DNA of 64,000 bases from Actinobacillus indolicus (GCF_004519515.1 NZ_CP038145.1:310001-374000), one strand, 5' to 3'; positions 25,923 to 34,880 are shown, numbered from the stretch's first letter. Notes: generated from the letters alone by a model not told the origin. A program made the numbers and translations.

Positions 25923-27779
25923 TTATCCGATAACCTCATCAACCGCCTTACCTGCTAAAGCTTTTTGAATGGATAAATTCATTCGTCTAGCGGCAAATTC
26001 TTGGGTGGCGAGATCGAGATCTTTAATACCTTGCTGAATAGCTTGGCGATCCGTCCCTTGTTTTGCGGAAATCAATTTCTGCAATTCCGCTTCAATCCGT
26101 TTAAATTCATCAACTGAAAGCAACTCTGCCCCATCTTCTTGTAACGCAATAATCACGCTGTCAATCACACGATCTGCTTCCACACGCTGTTCTGCAAGCT
26201 GACGGGCTTCCATATCTTGCTTCGCATTTGTCATTGATGATTTAATCATTTCAGTGACTTCTTCGTCTGTTAAACCGTAAGATGGCTTAATCTGGATAGA
26301 GGCTTGCACCTTGGTTGATTTTTCCATTGCGGTGACACTCAACAATCCGTCCGCATCGACTTGATAGGTCACGCGAATATGAGCAGCACCGGCGACCATC
26401 GGCGGAATACCACGCAAGGTAAAACGTCCCAGTGAACGACAATCATCGACTAACTCACGTTCGCCTTGTACAACGTGAACCGTCATCGCAGTCTGCCCAT
26501 CTTTAAATGTGGTGAACTCTTGGGCTTTTGCCACAGGAATAGTGGTATTGCGTGGAATGATTTTTTCTACCAATCCGCCCATCGTTTCAATCCCTAGCGA
26601 AAGTGGCACGACATCTAGCAACAACATTTCTGCATCAGGTTTATTGCCCACTAAAATATCCGCTTGAATAGCTGCTCCCAATGCCACCACTTTATCGGGG
26701 TCAATAGAAGTTAATGGTGTTTTGCCGAAAAACTCGCCCACTTGTTCACGCACAAAAGGCACTCTCGTTGAGCCACCAACCATCACCACTTCACGCACCT
26801 CTTGAGCTTCTACGCCAGCATCTTTTAACGCTCGACGGCAAGTCATCAATGAACGTTTAACAAGCGGTTGGATTAGCTCATTAAATTGCAAACGGCTGAT
26901 TTCCCCCTGCCAATTTGCAAATTTGGCAGTAAAACTGTCCGCTTGCGATAAAGCAATTTTGACTTGTGTGGCAAGGGTAAGTAGCTCACGTTGCTCACTT
27001 GCTGTATTTGGCTGAATACCTGCTTGTTTCGCAATCCAACTCGCTAATAAATGGTCAAAATCATCGCCACCTAAAGCAGTATCGCCACCTGTTGCCAACA
27101 CTTCAAAGACACCACGGCTTAGGCGTAAAATCGAAATATCAAAAGTACCACCGCCCAAGTCATACACGGCAATCACGCCTTCTTGACCGCTATCCAAGCC
27201 ATAAGCAATGGCGGCAGCCGTTGGTTCATTCAATAAACGTAACACATTCAGCCCAGCCAAACGTGCCGCATCTTTGGTACTTTGACGTTGTGCATCATCA
27301 AAATAAGCAGGCACGGTAATCACCACGCCAGCCAATTCGCCTGCCAAGCGTTTTTCTGCAAATTGATTTAAGTGACTTAAAATATCCGCCGATACTTCAA
27401 TCGGGCTTTTATTGCCTTGTGGGGTTTGAATTAACGGCAAGCCGTTATCCGTAGCGACAAATTGATAAGGTAAATTCGGATAACGTTGCTCAACGTCCGC
27501 CAAAGAACGACCAATTAAACGCTTCACGGAAATCACCGTGTGTTGCGGATCAACTGACGCTTGCTCAAAGGCTTCCACTCCAACAACTTTATTCTCAGCC
27601 GCATAATGTACCACCGACGGCACCAACGCACGCTCTTTCTCATCAAGTAATACCTGAGCCTGTCCGCTACGCACCGTTGCCACTAAAGAATTTGTCGTCC
27701 CAAGGTCAATCCCTACCGCCAAGCGGTGTTGGTGTGGCGCTGCCGTTTGCCCTGGTTCTGCGATTTGAAGTAATGCCAT
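25923..27779 (-). CDS. hscA: Hsp70-type chaperone HscA
   Basis: A 618-residue specialised Hsp70 that releases iron-sulfur clusters from IscU. It has the N-terminal ATPase domain (VGIDLGTTNSLVA, VYDLGGGTFDISIL, VVMVGGSTRVPFV) and a C-terminal substrate-binding domain. Length matches E. coli HscA (616). Unusually it is separated from hscB by two unrelated genes and a C-rich repeat. Its own RBS region (AGAGAGATAATAAA) is weak. Confidence 0.96.
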   Translation of the reverse strand: MALLQIAEPGQTAAPHQHRLAVGIDLGTTNSLVATVRSGQAQVLLDEKERALVPSVVHYAAENKVVGVEAFEQASVDPQHTVISVKRLIGRSLADVEQRYPNLPYQFVATDNGLPLIQTPQGNKSPIEVSADILSHLNQFAEKRLAGELAGVVITVPAYFDDAQRQSTKDAARLAGLNVLRLLNEPTAAAIAYGLDSGQEGVIAVYDLGGGTFDISILRLSRGVFEVLATGGDTALGGDDFDHLLASWIAKQAGIQPNTASEQRELLTLATQVKIALSQADSFTAKFANWQGEISRLQFNELIQPLVKRSLMTCRRALKDAGVEAQEVREVVMVGGSTRVPFVREQVGEFFGKTPLTSIDPDKVVALGAAIQADILVGNKPDAEMLLLDVVPLSLGIETMGGLVEKIIPRNTTIPVAKAQEFTTFKDGQTAMTVHVVQGERELVDDCRSLGRFTLRGIPPMVAGAAHIRVTYQVDADGLLSVTAMEKSTKVQASIQIKPSYGLTDEEVTEMIKSSMTNAKQDMEARQLAEQRVEADRVIDSVIIALQEDGAELLSVDEFKRIEAELQKLISAKQGTDRQAIQQGIKDLDLATQEFAARRMNLSIQKALAGKAVDEVIG

Positions 27780-27801
27780 TTTATTATCTCTCTATCATTT
27801 A

Positions 27802-27886
27802 TTCCCCCCTTTGAAAAAGGGGGGCTAGGGGGGATTTTTACAAGATCGTTAAATCCCCCTCAATCCCCCTTTTTCAAAGGGGGAAG
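27802..27886. repeat. Large C-rich inverted repeat upstream of hscA
   Basis: Two arms of about 35 bp (TTCCCCCCTTTGAAAAAGGG... and its complement ending CAAAGGGGGAA) surround a short CAAGATCGTT centre, and each arm also contains a smaller palindrome. It is nearly the same as the repeat at 31058-31140. It lies in the isc mRNA between the DUF2625 gene and hscA. Confidence 0.85.
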
Positions 27887-27894
27887 TGTAATAC

Positions 27895-28530
27895 TTAATT
27901 CACCGCATACCCCATATCATCAGGCGTAAATGTCGCTTGATAATGGCGTTCGATCGGTTGTTTTTGTTTTGTTTCTAAATTTATCACTTGATTGCCGTTT
28001 AAATCTGCAATCTCCGCTTGCCAATTTTCGCTACGCAAGCCGTGGTAAAAGCTGGTAATATCAGCGGTTAATGCCCAGCCGATAAATTGTGAATAGTTTA
28101 AGCCAATACTTTCCCACTTCTGTTTTTTCGGGTGGAAGTAATGAACTAAACCAACTTTTTCGCCTAATCCACCGCCATTTACCGCAAAATAACCGCCAAC
28201 GGCATCATCGGCAATCAATAAATGAAACGGTCTTTCGCCTGATTGTTCAAAGGTTTTACCAAAATTCCATTCAAATAAACCGCGTGGCAGTTTTTCATTA
28301 CCCGAACCTAAAATGCGTAACCAGCCGTGATCGATTAAAATACCGCCCGTTTCATAAATCACTGCACCAAGTGGCGTACTTGTCGGCAACTGCATTCCCA
28401 CTAATTCTACCCCTGCATTTTCTACATCTCTCGGCAGAATTTCATAATGGTTATTCGCTTGCTCGAACCAATCTTGCATAATTGTCCAAGCAGATTTTTG
28501 TTTATCGTTCAGTTCTTCAAGAGTTTTCAT
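27895..28530 (-). CDS. DUF2625 family protein inserted in the isc operon
   Basis: A 211-residue soluble protein matching the DUF2625 pattern: AWTIMQDWFEQANNHYEILP, TSTPLGAVIYETGGILIDHG, WLRILGSG, and ADDAVGGYFAVNGGGLG. Function is unknown; members occur sporadically in bacteria. AAGGATA provides the RBS. The 42 bp just upstream are a copy of the 3' end of hscB, which suggests this gene once followed hscB directly. It is not part of the usual isc set. Confidence 0.8.
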   Translation of the reverse strand: MKTLEELNDKQKSAWTIMQDWFEQANNHYEILPRDVENAGVELVGMQLPTSTPLGAVIYETGGILIDHGWLRILGSGNEKLPRGLFEWNFGKTFEQSGERPFHLLIADDAVGGYFAVNGGGLGEKVGLVHYFHPKKQKWESIGLNYSQFIGWALTADITSFYHGLRSENWQAEIADLNGNQVINLETKQKQPIERHYQATFTPDDMGYAVN

Positions 28531-28540
28531 TTTATATCCT

Positions 28541-28582
28541 TAAAACTCAAACAACTTCTCTTCTACTCGCTCAATTTTTACT
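28541..28582 (-). pseudogene. Duplicated 3' end of hscB (insertion footprint)
   Basis: These 42 bp match the hscB terminus (29652-29693) at 38 positions and would still encode IERVEEKLFEF followed by TAA, against VERVEEKLFVF in HscB. It lies directly behind the rhuM stop. The simplest reading is that rhuM entered at the 3' end of hscB, leaving the original end here and a replaced or duplicated end upstream. Confidence 0.85.
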
Positions 28583-29597
28583 TTTTTAGTTTCAATGTCG
28601 CTTCTAAAAAATGATTAAAATCACTTCTGTAAATACGATCCTGCTTTATTCTAAATTTATCATATTCCTGTTCAGCTTTTAATTTTGCCATTTCGTGACT
28701 TATTTTTCCTTTATCTCGTAAAATCGGATAATTTGATAAAGTTAAGAAGCTATCTAAAAAAGTTTCCCATTCTGCCATTGATGTTAAAATTTGGCGAGTA
28801 GCTCTATTCTCTGCTAAATCTAAATAAGCTGAAACCAACTGTTCTAACTCTTTAATATGTTGCTCGCTTAAATAATTTTTAGCAATACTGACATCACTCT
28901 TTAAAATTTTTCCATCCGGTGCATTTTTCCAAGTTGTTAATCCCATATTTATAGCTTCTGCATCGGCTTGTGTATAAATCAACTCTGCAGCTGTTTTGCC
29001 TGTAATCGCCCAATGTAATTTATTTTGAACAGTGGAAAAAAAGCGTTTTGTATGGGCGGAAGATTTATCATAATCACTGGCTAGAGCATAAATATCGGTA
29101 ATTTTCTCGTAAAATCGTCGCTCAGAAGCTCTAATTTCACGAATACGTTCAACAAGATTAGTAAAATAATCTAAACCAAACTGTTTACCTTGTTTCAAAC
29201 GCTCATCATCAAGTACAAAACCTTTTAAAATAAATTCACGTAAAACTTGAGTTGCCCAAATTCGAAATTGTGTTGCTTCCCGACTGTTTACACGATATCC
29301 GACAGCAATAATTGCATCTAAATTATAAACATTCGTCAAGCGAGTAACTTGGCGATGACCTTCTTGTTGAACTATTTCCATTTTGGAAATGGTTGAAAAT
29401 TGAACGAGTTCTCCTGTGCTATAGATATTATCTAAGTGTTTAGAAATAGCCGGAACATCAACACCAAACAACTCAGCCATACTTTTTTGAGAAAGCCAAA
29501 AAGTCTCATCTTGGTAAAAGACATTCACTTTTACTGATTCATCAGGTGTTGTATAGAATAATATATTCGCACTCGTTGGAATCTGTAAGTTAGACAT
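28578..29597 (-). CDS. rhuM: RhuM family protein inserted in the isc operon
   Basis: A 339-residue protein of the virulence RhuM family: VNVFYQDETFWLSQKSMAELFGV, VPAISKHLDNIY, a segment resembling the DinD/BRO N-terminal fold (VYNLDAIIAVGYRVNSREATQFRIWATQVL), and a helical C-terminal half. RhuM was named from a Salmonella pathogenicity island; relatives are often found beside restriction-modification genes, and the activity is unproven. It sits between hscB and the DUF2625 gene with its own 54-bp upstream region containing a 9-bp inverted repeat (AATTATGGC). Its patchy presence implies horizontal gain. Confidence 0.87.
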   Translation of the reverse strand: MSNLQIPTSANILFYTTPDESVKVNVFYQDETFWLSQKSMAELFGVDVPAISKHLDNIYSTGELVQFSTISKMEIVQQEGHRQVTRLTNVYNLDAIIAVGYRVNSREATQFRIWATQVLREFILKGFVLDDERLKQGKQFGLDYFTNLVERIREIRASERRFYEKITDIYALASDYDKSSAHTKRFFSTVQNKLHWAITGKTAAELIYTQADAEAINMGLTTWKNAPDGKILKSDVSIAKNYLSEQHIKELEQLVSAYLDLAENRATRQILTSMAEWETFLDSFLTLSNYPILRDKGKISHEMAKLKAEQEYDKFRIKQDRIYRSDFNHFLEATLKLKK

Positions 29598-29651
29598 GTT
29601 AATTCACTCGTCAAATAATCGGATATTTTAATTATGGCAAATTCGCCATAA

Positions 29652-30173
29652 TTAAAACACAAACAACTTTTCTTCTACTCGCTCAACTTCTACCAATAAT
29701 TTTTTAATAAAACGAAGTTTGTCGTTAATGGCCAGTGCGTCCGTCCATTGTTGAGCATTGAGAGCCTGTTCAAGTTGTTGCAAAATCGCTTTTTGCTGTT
29801 GCTCAATCTCTTGGGTGAAAGCGGTGAGATCCGCTTCGTTTTTTGTGGTTTCAATGCTTTCTAAGGTTTCACGCCATTCCATTTGTTGCATTAAAAACGC
29901 CATATCTCGGTTACTTTTTTGCTCAATATCTTGCTGTTCGCCCGTATGAATGGCGATGATCGCTTCGGCACGCAAAATCGGATCTTTGAGAATATGTAAC
30001 GCATCATTAATTTCCGCCGATTTCTGCATTGCTAAACGTTGTTCTGTCGCAGAACTTGCCGCAAAATTATCGGGGTGAAGCGATTTCTGTAAGGCTAAAT
30101 AACGCTCAGAGAGTTGAGCATTATCTACTTGGAATTGCACTGGCAGATCAAAAAGCGTAAATGGATTTGACAT
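29652..30173 (-). CDS. hscB: J-domain co-chaperone HscB
   Basis: A 173-residue partner of HscA that delivers IscU. The J domain carries the HPD motif (H33-P34-D35), and the C-terminal three-helix bundle binds IscU. Length agrees with E. coli (171). It lies 9 bp after iscA. Its last 42 bp are duplicated at 28541-28582, a footprint of the rhuM insertion. Confidence 0.95.
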   Translation of the reverse strand: MSNPFTLFDLPVQFQVDNAQLSERYLALQKSLHPDNFAASSATEQRLAMQKSAEINDALHILKDPILRAEAIIAIHTGEQQDIEQKSNRDMAFLMQQMEWRETLESIETTKNEADLTAFTQEIEQQQKAILQQLEQALNAQQWTDALAINDKLRFIKKLLVEVERVEEKLFVF

Positions 30174-30182
30174 CAGAACCTC

Positions 30183-30506
30183 TTAGACGTTAAAACTTTC
30201 ACCACAACCACATTCATTCTTCACATTTGGGTTGTTGTACTTAAATCCTTCGTTTAATCCTTCTTTGACAAAGTCTAATTCTGTACCACTTAGGTAAACA
30301 AGGCTTTTTTCATCGACGATAATTTTAACACCGTGTTGTTCAAAAACGTGATCATCTTCGTTTAATACATCAACAAATTCAAGGACATAAGCTAACCCTG
30401 AACAGCCAGATGTTTTAACACCCAGCCTTAAACCAATGCCTTTGCCACGGTTTTCAAGGAAGGTACGAACACGATCTGCTGCGGTTTCTGTTAGGGTAAT
30501 ACTCAT
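30183..30506 (-). CDS. iscA: Iron-sulfur assembly protein IscA
   Basis: A 107-residue A-type carrier with the three conserved cysteines: C35 in TSGCSGLAY, and C99 and C101 in CGCGESF. It carries iron or clusters to target proteins. A hairpin made of paired uptake sequences separates it from iscU. Confidence 0.96.
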   Translation of the reverse strand: MSITLTETAADRVRTFLENRGKGIGLRLGVKTSGCSGLAYVLEFVDVLNEDDHVFEQHGVKIIVDEKSLVYLSGTELDFVKEGLNEGFKYNNPNVKNECGCGESFNV

Positions 30507-30595
30507 TTTTTCTCCTTGTGAATATAGCTAATTTTAAAAAGATTTCATTCACCTGATACAATAAAACCTTTTTAAAATTAACAATAAACGAAAAC

Positions 30596-30642
30596 GCAAG
30601 CGGTTAGATTTTGCAAATTTTTTGCAAAAACCAACCGCTTGT
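30596..30642. repeat. Uptake-sequence hairpin between iscU and iscA
   Basis: GCAAGCGGTT (30596-30605) faces AACCGCTTGT (30633-30642), with TTTTGCAAA-type sequence between. It lies inside the isc operon and could weaken transcription or guide mRNA processing after iscU. Confidence 0.7.
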
Positions 30643-30648
30643 TAAAGA

Positions 30649-31032
30649 TTACTTACCGTTTTTCTCTTTGTAATCTGCAATTGCCGCTTTGATTGCGTCT
30701 TCTGCAAGAATTGAGCAGTGTACTTTTACTGGTGGTAATTCAAGCTCTTCTGCGATGTCGCTGTTTTTGATTGCTTGAGCTTCATCTAATGATTTGCCTT
30801 TTACCCATTCAGTAATAAGTGAACTTGATGCAATCGCCGAACCACAACCGTAAGTTTTGAAACGCGCATCTTCAATGATACCTTGTTCGTTTACTTTGAT
30901 TTGAAGTTGCATTACATCACCACACGCTGGTGCACCCACCATACCTGTACCGATGTCTGCTGCTTTTTTGTCGAATGAACCTACGTTGCGTGGGTTTTCA
31001 TAGTGATCAATAACTTTATCGCTGTATGCCAT
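30649..31032 (-). CDS. iscU: Iron-sulfur cluster scaffold IscU
   Basis: A 127-residue scaffold on which clusters are built. Conserved cysteines C37 (APACGD), C63 (YGCGSA) and C106 (VHCSILAE) are present. The LPPVK motif recognised by HscA is at residues 99-103. It lies 114 bp after iscS, and that gap is filled by a C-rich inverted repeat. Confidence 0.97.
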   Translation of the reverse strand: MAYSDKVIDHYENPRNVGSFDKKAADIGTGMVGAPACGDVMQLQIKVNEQGIIEDARFKTYGCGSAIASSSLITEWVKGKSLDEAQAIKNSDIAEELELPPVKVHCSILAEDAIKAAIADYKEKNGK

Positions 31033-31057
31033 TTTGTAATTCCTCTGTGTTAATTAT

Positions 31058-31140
31058 TCCCCCCTTTGCAAAAGGGGAGCTAGGGGGGATTTTGCAAGAT
31101 CTTTAAATCCCCCTCAATCCCCCTTTTTCAAAGGGGGAAG
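31058..31140. repeat. Large C-rich inverted repeat between iscS and iscU
   Basis: This is a second near-complete copy of the element at 27802-27886 (ends CCCCCCTTTGCAAAAGGGG and CAAAGGGGG, centre CAAGATCTTT). It lies in the isc mRNA just upstream of iscU and would form a very stable RNA hairpin. Confidence 0.85.
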
Positions 31141-31146
31141 TTTCTA

Positions 31147-32367
31147 TTAATGATGCGACCACTCAATTGAGTTTAAGTCGATACCTTCTTTGAACATATC
31201 CCAAAGTGGTGAAAGTTCACGTAATTTAGTTACTGCTTTTTTCACGATTTCGATAGTGTGATCGATCTCTTCTTCCGTTGTCCAACGACCGATTGAGAAA
31301 CGGATTGAGCTGTGTGCTAATTCATCGTTTAAGCCTAATGCACGAAGTACATAAGATGGCTCTAAACTTGCAGATGTACACGCAGAACCTGAAGATACCG
31401 CAATGTCTTTTAATGACATCATCATTGACTCACCTTCAACGAAGTTAAAGCTGATGTTCAAGTTGCTATCTACACGTTTACCAGCTTCCATCGTACCGTT
31501 CACATACACTTCTTCCATATCTTTGAAACCGTTAAATAAACGGTCACGAAGTGCTTTGATGCGTGGCATTTCAGTTGCCATTTCTTCTTTTGCGATACGA
31601 TATGCTTCGCCCATACCCACGATTTGGTGAACAGGTAATGTACCTGAACGCATACCACGCTCGTGACCACCGCCGTGAATGATCGCTTCTAAACGTACAC
31701 GAGGCTTACGGCAAACATATAAACCGCCGATACCTTTTGGTCCGTAAAGTTTGTGGCTTGAGAAAGACATTAAATCTACGTTTAATGCTTGAACATCAAC
31801 TGGGATTTTACCCACTGATTGCGTTGCATCAACGTGGAAAATGATTTTTTTCGCACGGCAGATTTTACCGATCTCTTCGATTGGTTGAATAACACCGATC
31901 TCATTGTTCACGTGCATTACAGAGACTAAAATGGTATCTGGACGAATTGCTGCTTCAAATTTTGCAATATCCACTAAACCGGTTGTTTCAGGCTCTAAAT
32001 AGGTTACTTCAAAACCTTCACGTTCTAACTGACGGCAAGTATCTAATACAGCTTTGTGTTCAGTTTTAACGGTGATAATGTGTTTACCTTTGGTTTGGTA
32101 GAAATGTGCTGCACCTTTAATTGCAAGGTTATCTGATTCGGTTGCACCTGAAGTGAATACAATTTCACGTGCATCAGCACCGATTAAATCAGCGATTTGA
32201 TTACGTGCAACATCAACCGCTTCTTCGGCTTCCCAACCAAATTTGTGAGAACGAGATGCAGGGTTTCCGAATACACCATCTTTTGTCATGTATTCCATCA
32301 TTTTTTTTGCAACACGCTCATCAACTGGCGTGGTTGCTGCATAGTCCAAATAAATTGGTAATTTCAT
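31147..32367 (-). CDS. iscS: Cysteine desulfurase IscS
   Basis: A 406-residue PLP enzyme that takes sulfur from cysteine for clusters and tRNA modification. Seen are LDYAATTPVD at the N-terminus, the PLP lysine in SFSSHKLYGPKG, and the catalytic cysteine loop SSGSACTSASLEPSYVL (about residue 330). Length agrees with E. coli IscS (404). It lies 38 bp after iscR. Confidence 0.97.
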   Translation of the reverse strand: MKLPIYLDYAATTPVDERVAKKMMEYMTKDGVFGNPASRSHKFGWEAEEAVDVARNQIADLIGADAREIVFTSGATESDNLAIKGAAHFYQTKGKHIITVKTEHKAVLDTCRQLEREGFEVTYLEPETTGLVDIAKFEAAIRPDTILVSVMHVNNEIGVIQPIEEIGKICRAKKIIFHVDATQSVGKIPVDVQALNVDLMSFSSHKLYGPKGIGGLYVCRKPRVRLEAIIHGGGHERGMRSGTLPVHQIVGMGEAYRIAKEEMATEMPRIKALRDRLFNGFKDMEEVYVNGTMEAGKRVDSNLNISFNFVEGESMMMSLKDIAVSSGSACTSASLEPSYVLRALGLNDELAHSSIRFSIGRWTTEEEIDHTIEIVKKAVTKLRELSPLWDMFKEGIDLNSIEWSHH

Positions 32368-32405
32368 TGTTACTCCTAACGGTATAAAGAGAGTTTATAA
32401 TCAGG

Positions 32406-32852
32406 TTAATGGTGATGATCGTGGCAGTGAGAACTCTCACAATCGTGATCGCTATTTTCTTCAACTAATTCGGCTAAAGTAATTGTGTGCAAATACTGCT
32501 CAATTTGGTTCTCTAAACGTTCCCACAGGGAATGGGTTAAACAACGACTATTTTTACTGCAATTCCCATTACCTTTACATTTAGATACATCAACACTTTC
32601 ATTAACAGCAGCAATAATCATGCCGACATTAATTTCTTCTGTCGATTTTCCAAGTTGATAGCCCCCACCAGGACCACGCACACTATGAACAATCCCTTCA
32701 CGGCGAAGCTGTGCAAAAAGTTGCTCTAAATAAGAAAGAGAAATCGCTTGGCGATCTGAAATATCCGCCAAACTCACTGGCATATCTTTGCCGTGTAACG
32801 CAATATCAAGAATTGCAGTTACTGCATAACGTCCTCGTGAAGTTAGTTTCAT
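32406..32852 (-). CDS. iscR: Iron-sulfur cluster regulator IscR
   Basis: A 148-residue Rrf2-family regulator that represses the isc operon when it carries a [2Fe-2S] cluster. It has an N-terminal winged helix (MKLTSRGRYAVTAILDIA) and the cluster cysteines C92, C98 and C104. The His-rich tail (HDCESSHCHDHHH) is longer than in E. coli and might bind metal. A matching operator lies upstream, so autoregulation is likely. Confidence 0.96.
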   Translation of the reverse strand: MKLTSRGRYAVTAILDIALHGKDMPVSLADISDRQAISLSYLEQLFAQLRREGIVHSVRGPGGGYQLGKSTEEINVGMIIAAVNESVDVSKCKGNGNCSKNSRCLTHSLWERLENQIEQYLHTITLAELVEENSDHDCESSHCHDHHH

Positions 32853-32904
32853 TCTTGAGCCTTATTAAGAATTAATAACATATTATTAATGATGAGAATT
32901 CTAT

Positions 32905-32929
32905 ATACCCTACTCTTTTAGTCAAGTTT
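32905..32929 (-). promoter_or_regulatory. IscR type 1-like operator over the iscR promoter
   Basis: Read on the minus strand the site is AAACTTGACTAAAAGAGTAG followed by GGTAT. It fits the IscR type 1 consensus (ATASYYGACT-R-WWW-YAGTCRRSTAT) at all but about three positions. TTGACT inside it can serve as a -35, with TAGAAT or TATATA as -10. It lies about 55 bp before the iscR start. Confidence 0.7.
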
Positions 32930-33004
32930 TTAATAGGGTTATTTCAAAAGGTTTTACATATAGATTGAATAGTTTTAATTGCTAAAAACTATTCAAATTG
33001 CCTT

Positions 33005-33286
33005 TTAACGTACCGATAACTGAAAAATCATCGTCTCCACTTGATAGCTAAACGTAAATTTAGCATCCAGTTGGAAACCTACTTCTGTCGATTTAATTTC
33101 ACTTGTTATTTGACAAGGTTCTGACTCTGCTGCTCTTGCTTTACTGATAAAATAGTCCAAAGCATCTTTTGCTTCAGCTTCAGTCGAATAAATCTGTGAA
33201 ATTTCAGCGATACAATTACTATTATCAATAATGCTTCCCACATCAACACAACAGCAAGCCGCTGTTTCATTTGCTTTATCTACCAT
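33005..33286 (-). CDS. yfcZ: YfcZ/YiiS family protein
   Basis: A 93-residue protein with a Cys cluster (ACCCVDVGSIIDNSNC) and the closing FTFSYQVETMIFQLSVR, both typical of the YfcZ/YiiS (DUF406) family. Function is unknown. It is divergent from fadL; in E. coli yfcZ also neighbours fadL, which supports the assignment. Confidence 0.85.
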   Translation of the reverse strand: MVDKANETAACCCVDVGSIIDNSNCIAEISQIYSTEAEAKDALDYFISKARAAESEPCQITSEIKSTEVGFQLDAKFTFSYQVETMIFQLSVR

Positions 33287-33498
33287 TTTAACCTCTATAT
33301 TTTTGAAAAATTAAAACGTTTATATTGTACTCCCCTTATGCAGTAAGTTCAATTTATTGATAATCAAAGGCAAAAAAGTTCCTTTGCAACTGGTCGGAAC
33401 TGTTAGATAAAAGATGAAATTTCATTGATTGAAGGTTATTAGCTCCGTAGAATCCACCTGATTTTTATTTTAACTATAACAAATAAAAGGATTACCAA

Positions 33499-34860
33499 AT
33501 GACTAAATTTACTAAAACGATTATTGCATCGCTTTTCACTGTAACTGCTGCTGGCGCTTCAGCTGCTGCATTCCAATTAGCAGAAGTATCAACTTCTGGT
33601 TTAGGTATGGCTTATGCAGGTAATGCTGCTGTTGCAGATAACGCTTCAGTTGTAGCAACCAACCCAGCATTAATGACTAAATTTAAAAACACTGAAATCT
33701 CAGCAGGTGGTGTTTTTATTGATACCGATGTAAATGTATCTGGTACAGTAGGCTCTAGCCGTTCAGGTTCTTATATTGCCGTTGCTGATGCAACAGCTAG
33801 AAATATTATTCCAACCGCTATCGTTCCAAATCTTTATATTGTATCACCAATTAACGATCGTTTTGCCATTGGTGGGGGAATCAATGTGAACTATGGTTTG
33901 AAATCAGAGTATAACCCAACTTATAACGGCGGTTTCTTTGGTGGTAAAACAGATTTAACTGCTACAAACTTCAACTTCAGTGGAGCTTATGATGTTGGTT
34001 ACGGCTTTAGCGTTGGTGCAGGTTTAAATGCTGTTTATTCTAAAGCTGAAGTTGTACGTTATTTAGGTGTTGGTAACAAAATGTTATCTGCTTTAACAGC
34101 AGGAACACCTTATGCAGCTCTAGGAACTATGCTCGGTAATATGCCAAACGATACGGTAGTATCTCGTTTAAAAGGCGATGAATTGAGTTTTGGTTGGAAT
34201 GTAGGTATTAGCTACGATATTAATGAAAATAACCGCCTTGGTGTTGCTTATCATTCACCAGTTAATGTGAAATTTAAAGGTCAATATTCAAACGGCTTCC
34301 CTACAGCATTTAATACTTATTTAGCAAACCCTGCGATTGCAGCATTAGCACCAATCAGTGTTGCGACAGGCGGTCAAACAATTCCTGGTAACCTAACATT
34401 AAGATTACCAGCTTACTGGGAAATTTCAGGTTACCACAAATTAACTGATAAATTTGCAGTACAATATAGCTATAAACGTACTGAGTGGAGCAAATTTAAA
34501 AGCTTAGATGCTTATGGTAATGATGGTAAGCGTTTATTCCATAAACAAGAAAACTTTAATGATTCTTCTCGCATTGCGTTAGGTGTATCTTATGATGTTA
34601 TTCCTGCATTAACGCTCAGAGCGGGTGTCGCTTATGATGAAAGTGCAAGCGTAACAAATCCATCAATTTCTATCCCAGATACAGATCGTACTTGGTATAC
34701 ACTTGGTGCAACTTATCGCTTCACACCGAATCTTTCGAGTGATTTAGGCTATGCATACTTACGCGGTAGCAAAAATACATTTAATGAAGAAGGAAGAGGA
34801 CAATTTACTGTGACCTCTAAAGCTCATTTAGTTGGTTTAAATGTAAACTACAAATTCTAA
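33499..34860 (+). CDS. fadL: Outer membrane long-chain fatty acid transporter FadL/OmpP1
   Basis: A 453-residue outer-membrane beta-barrel with a signal peptide (cleavage after ASAAA, about residue 23). The mature start AFQLAEVSTSGLGMAYAGNAA and the NPALMT motif form the FadL hatch region, and the terminal residue is Phe (VNYKF), as in barrel proteins. It imports long-chain fatty acids and is a known surface antigen in Haemophilus (OmpP1). The RBS is AAAGGA. Confidence 0.95.
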   Translation: MTKFTKTIIASLFTVTAAGASAAAFQLAEVSTSGLGMAYAGNAAVADNASVVATNPALMTKFKNTEISAGGVFIDTDVNVSGTVGSSRSGSYIAVADATARNIIPTAIVPNLYIVSPINDRFAIGGGINVNYGLKSEYNPTYNGGFFGGKTDLTATNFNFSGAYDVGYGFSVGAGLNAVYSKAEVVRYLGVGNKMLSALTAGTPYAALGTMLGNMPNDTVVSRLKGDELSFGWNVGISYDINENNRLGVAYHSPVNVKFKGQYSNGFPTAFNTYLANPAIAALAPISVATGGQTIPGNLTLRLPAYWEISGYHKLTDKFAVQYSYKRTEWSKFKSLDAYGNDGKRLFHKQENFNDSSRIALGVSYDVIPALTLRAGVAYDESASVTNPSISIPDTDRTWYTLGATYRFTPNLSSDLGYAYLRGSKNTFNEEGRGQFTVTSKAHLVGLNVNYKF

Positions 34861-34880
34861 TTTCTATTTAGTCTAACTCT

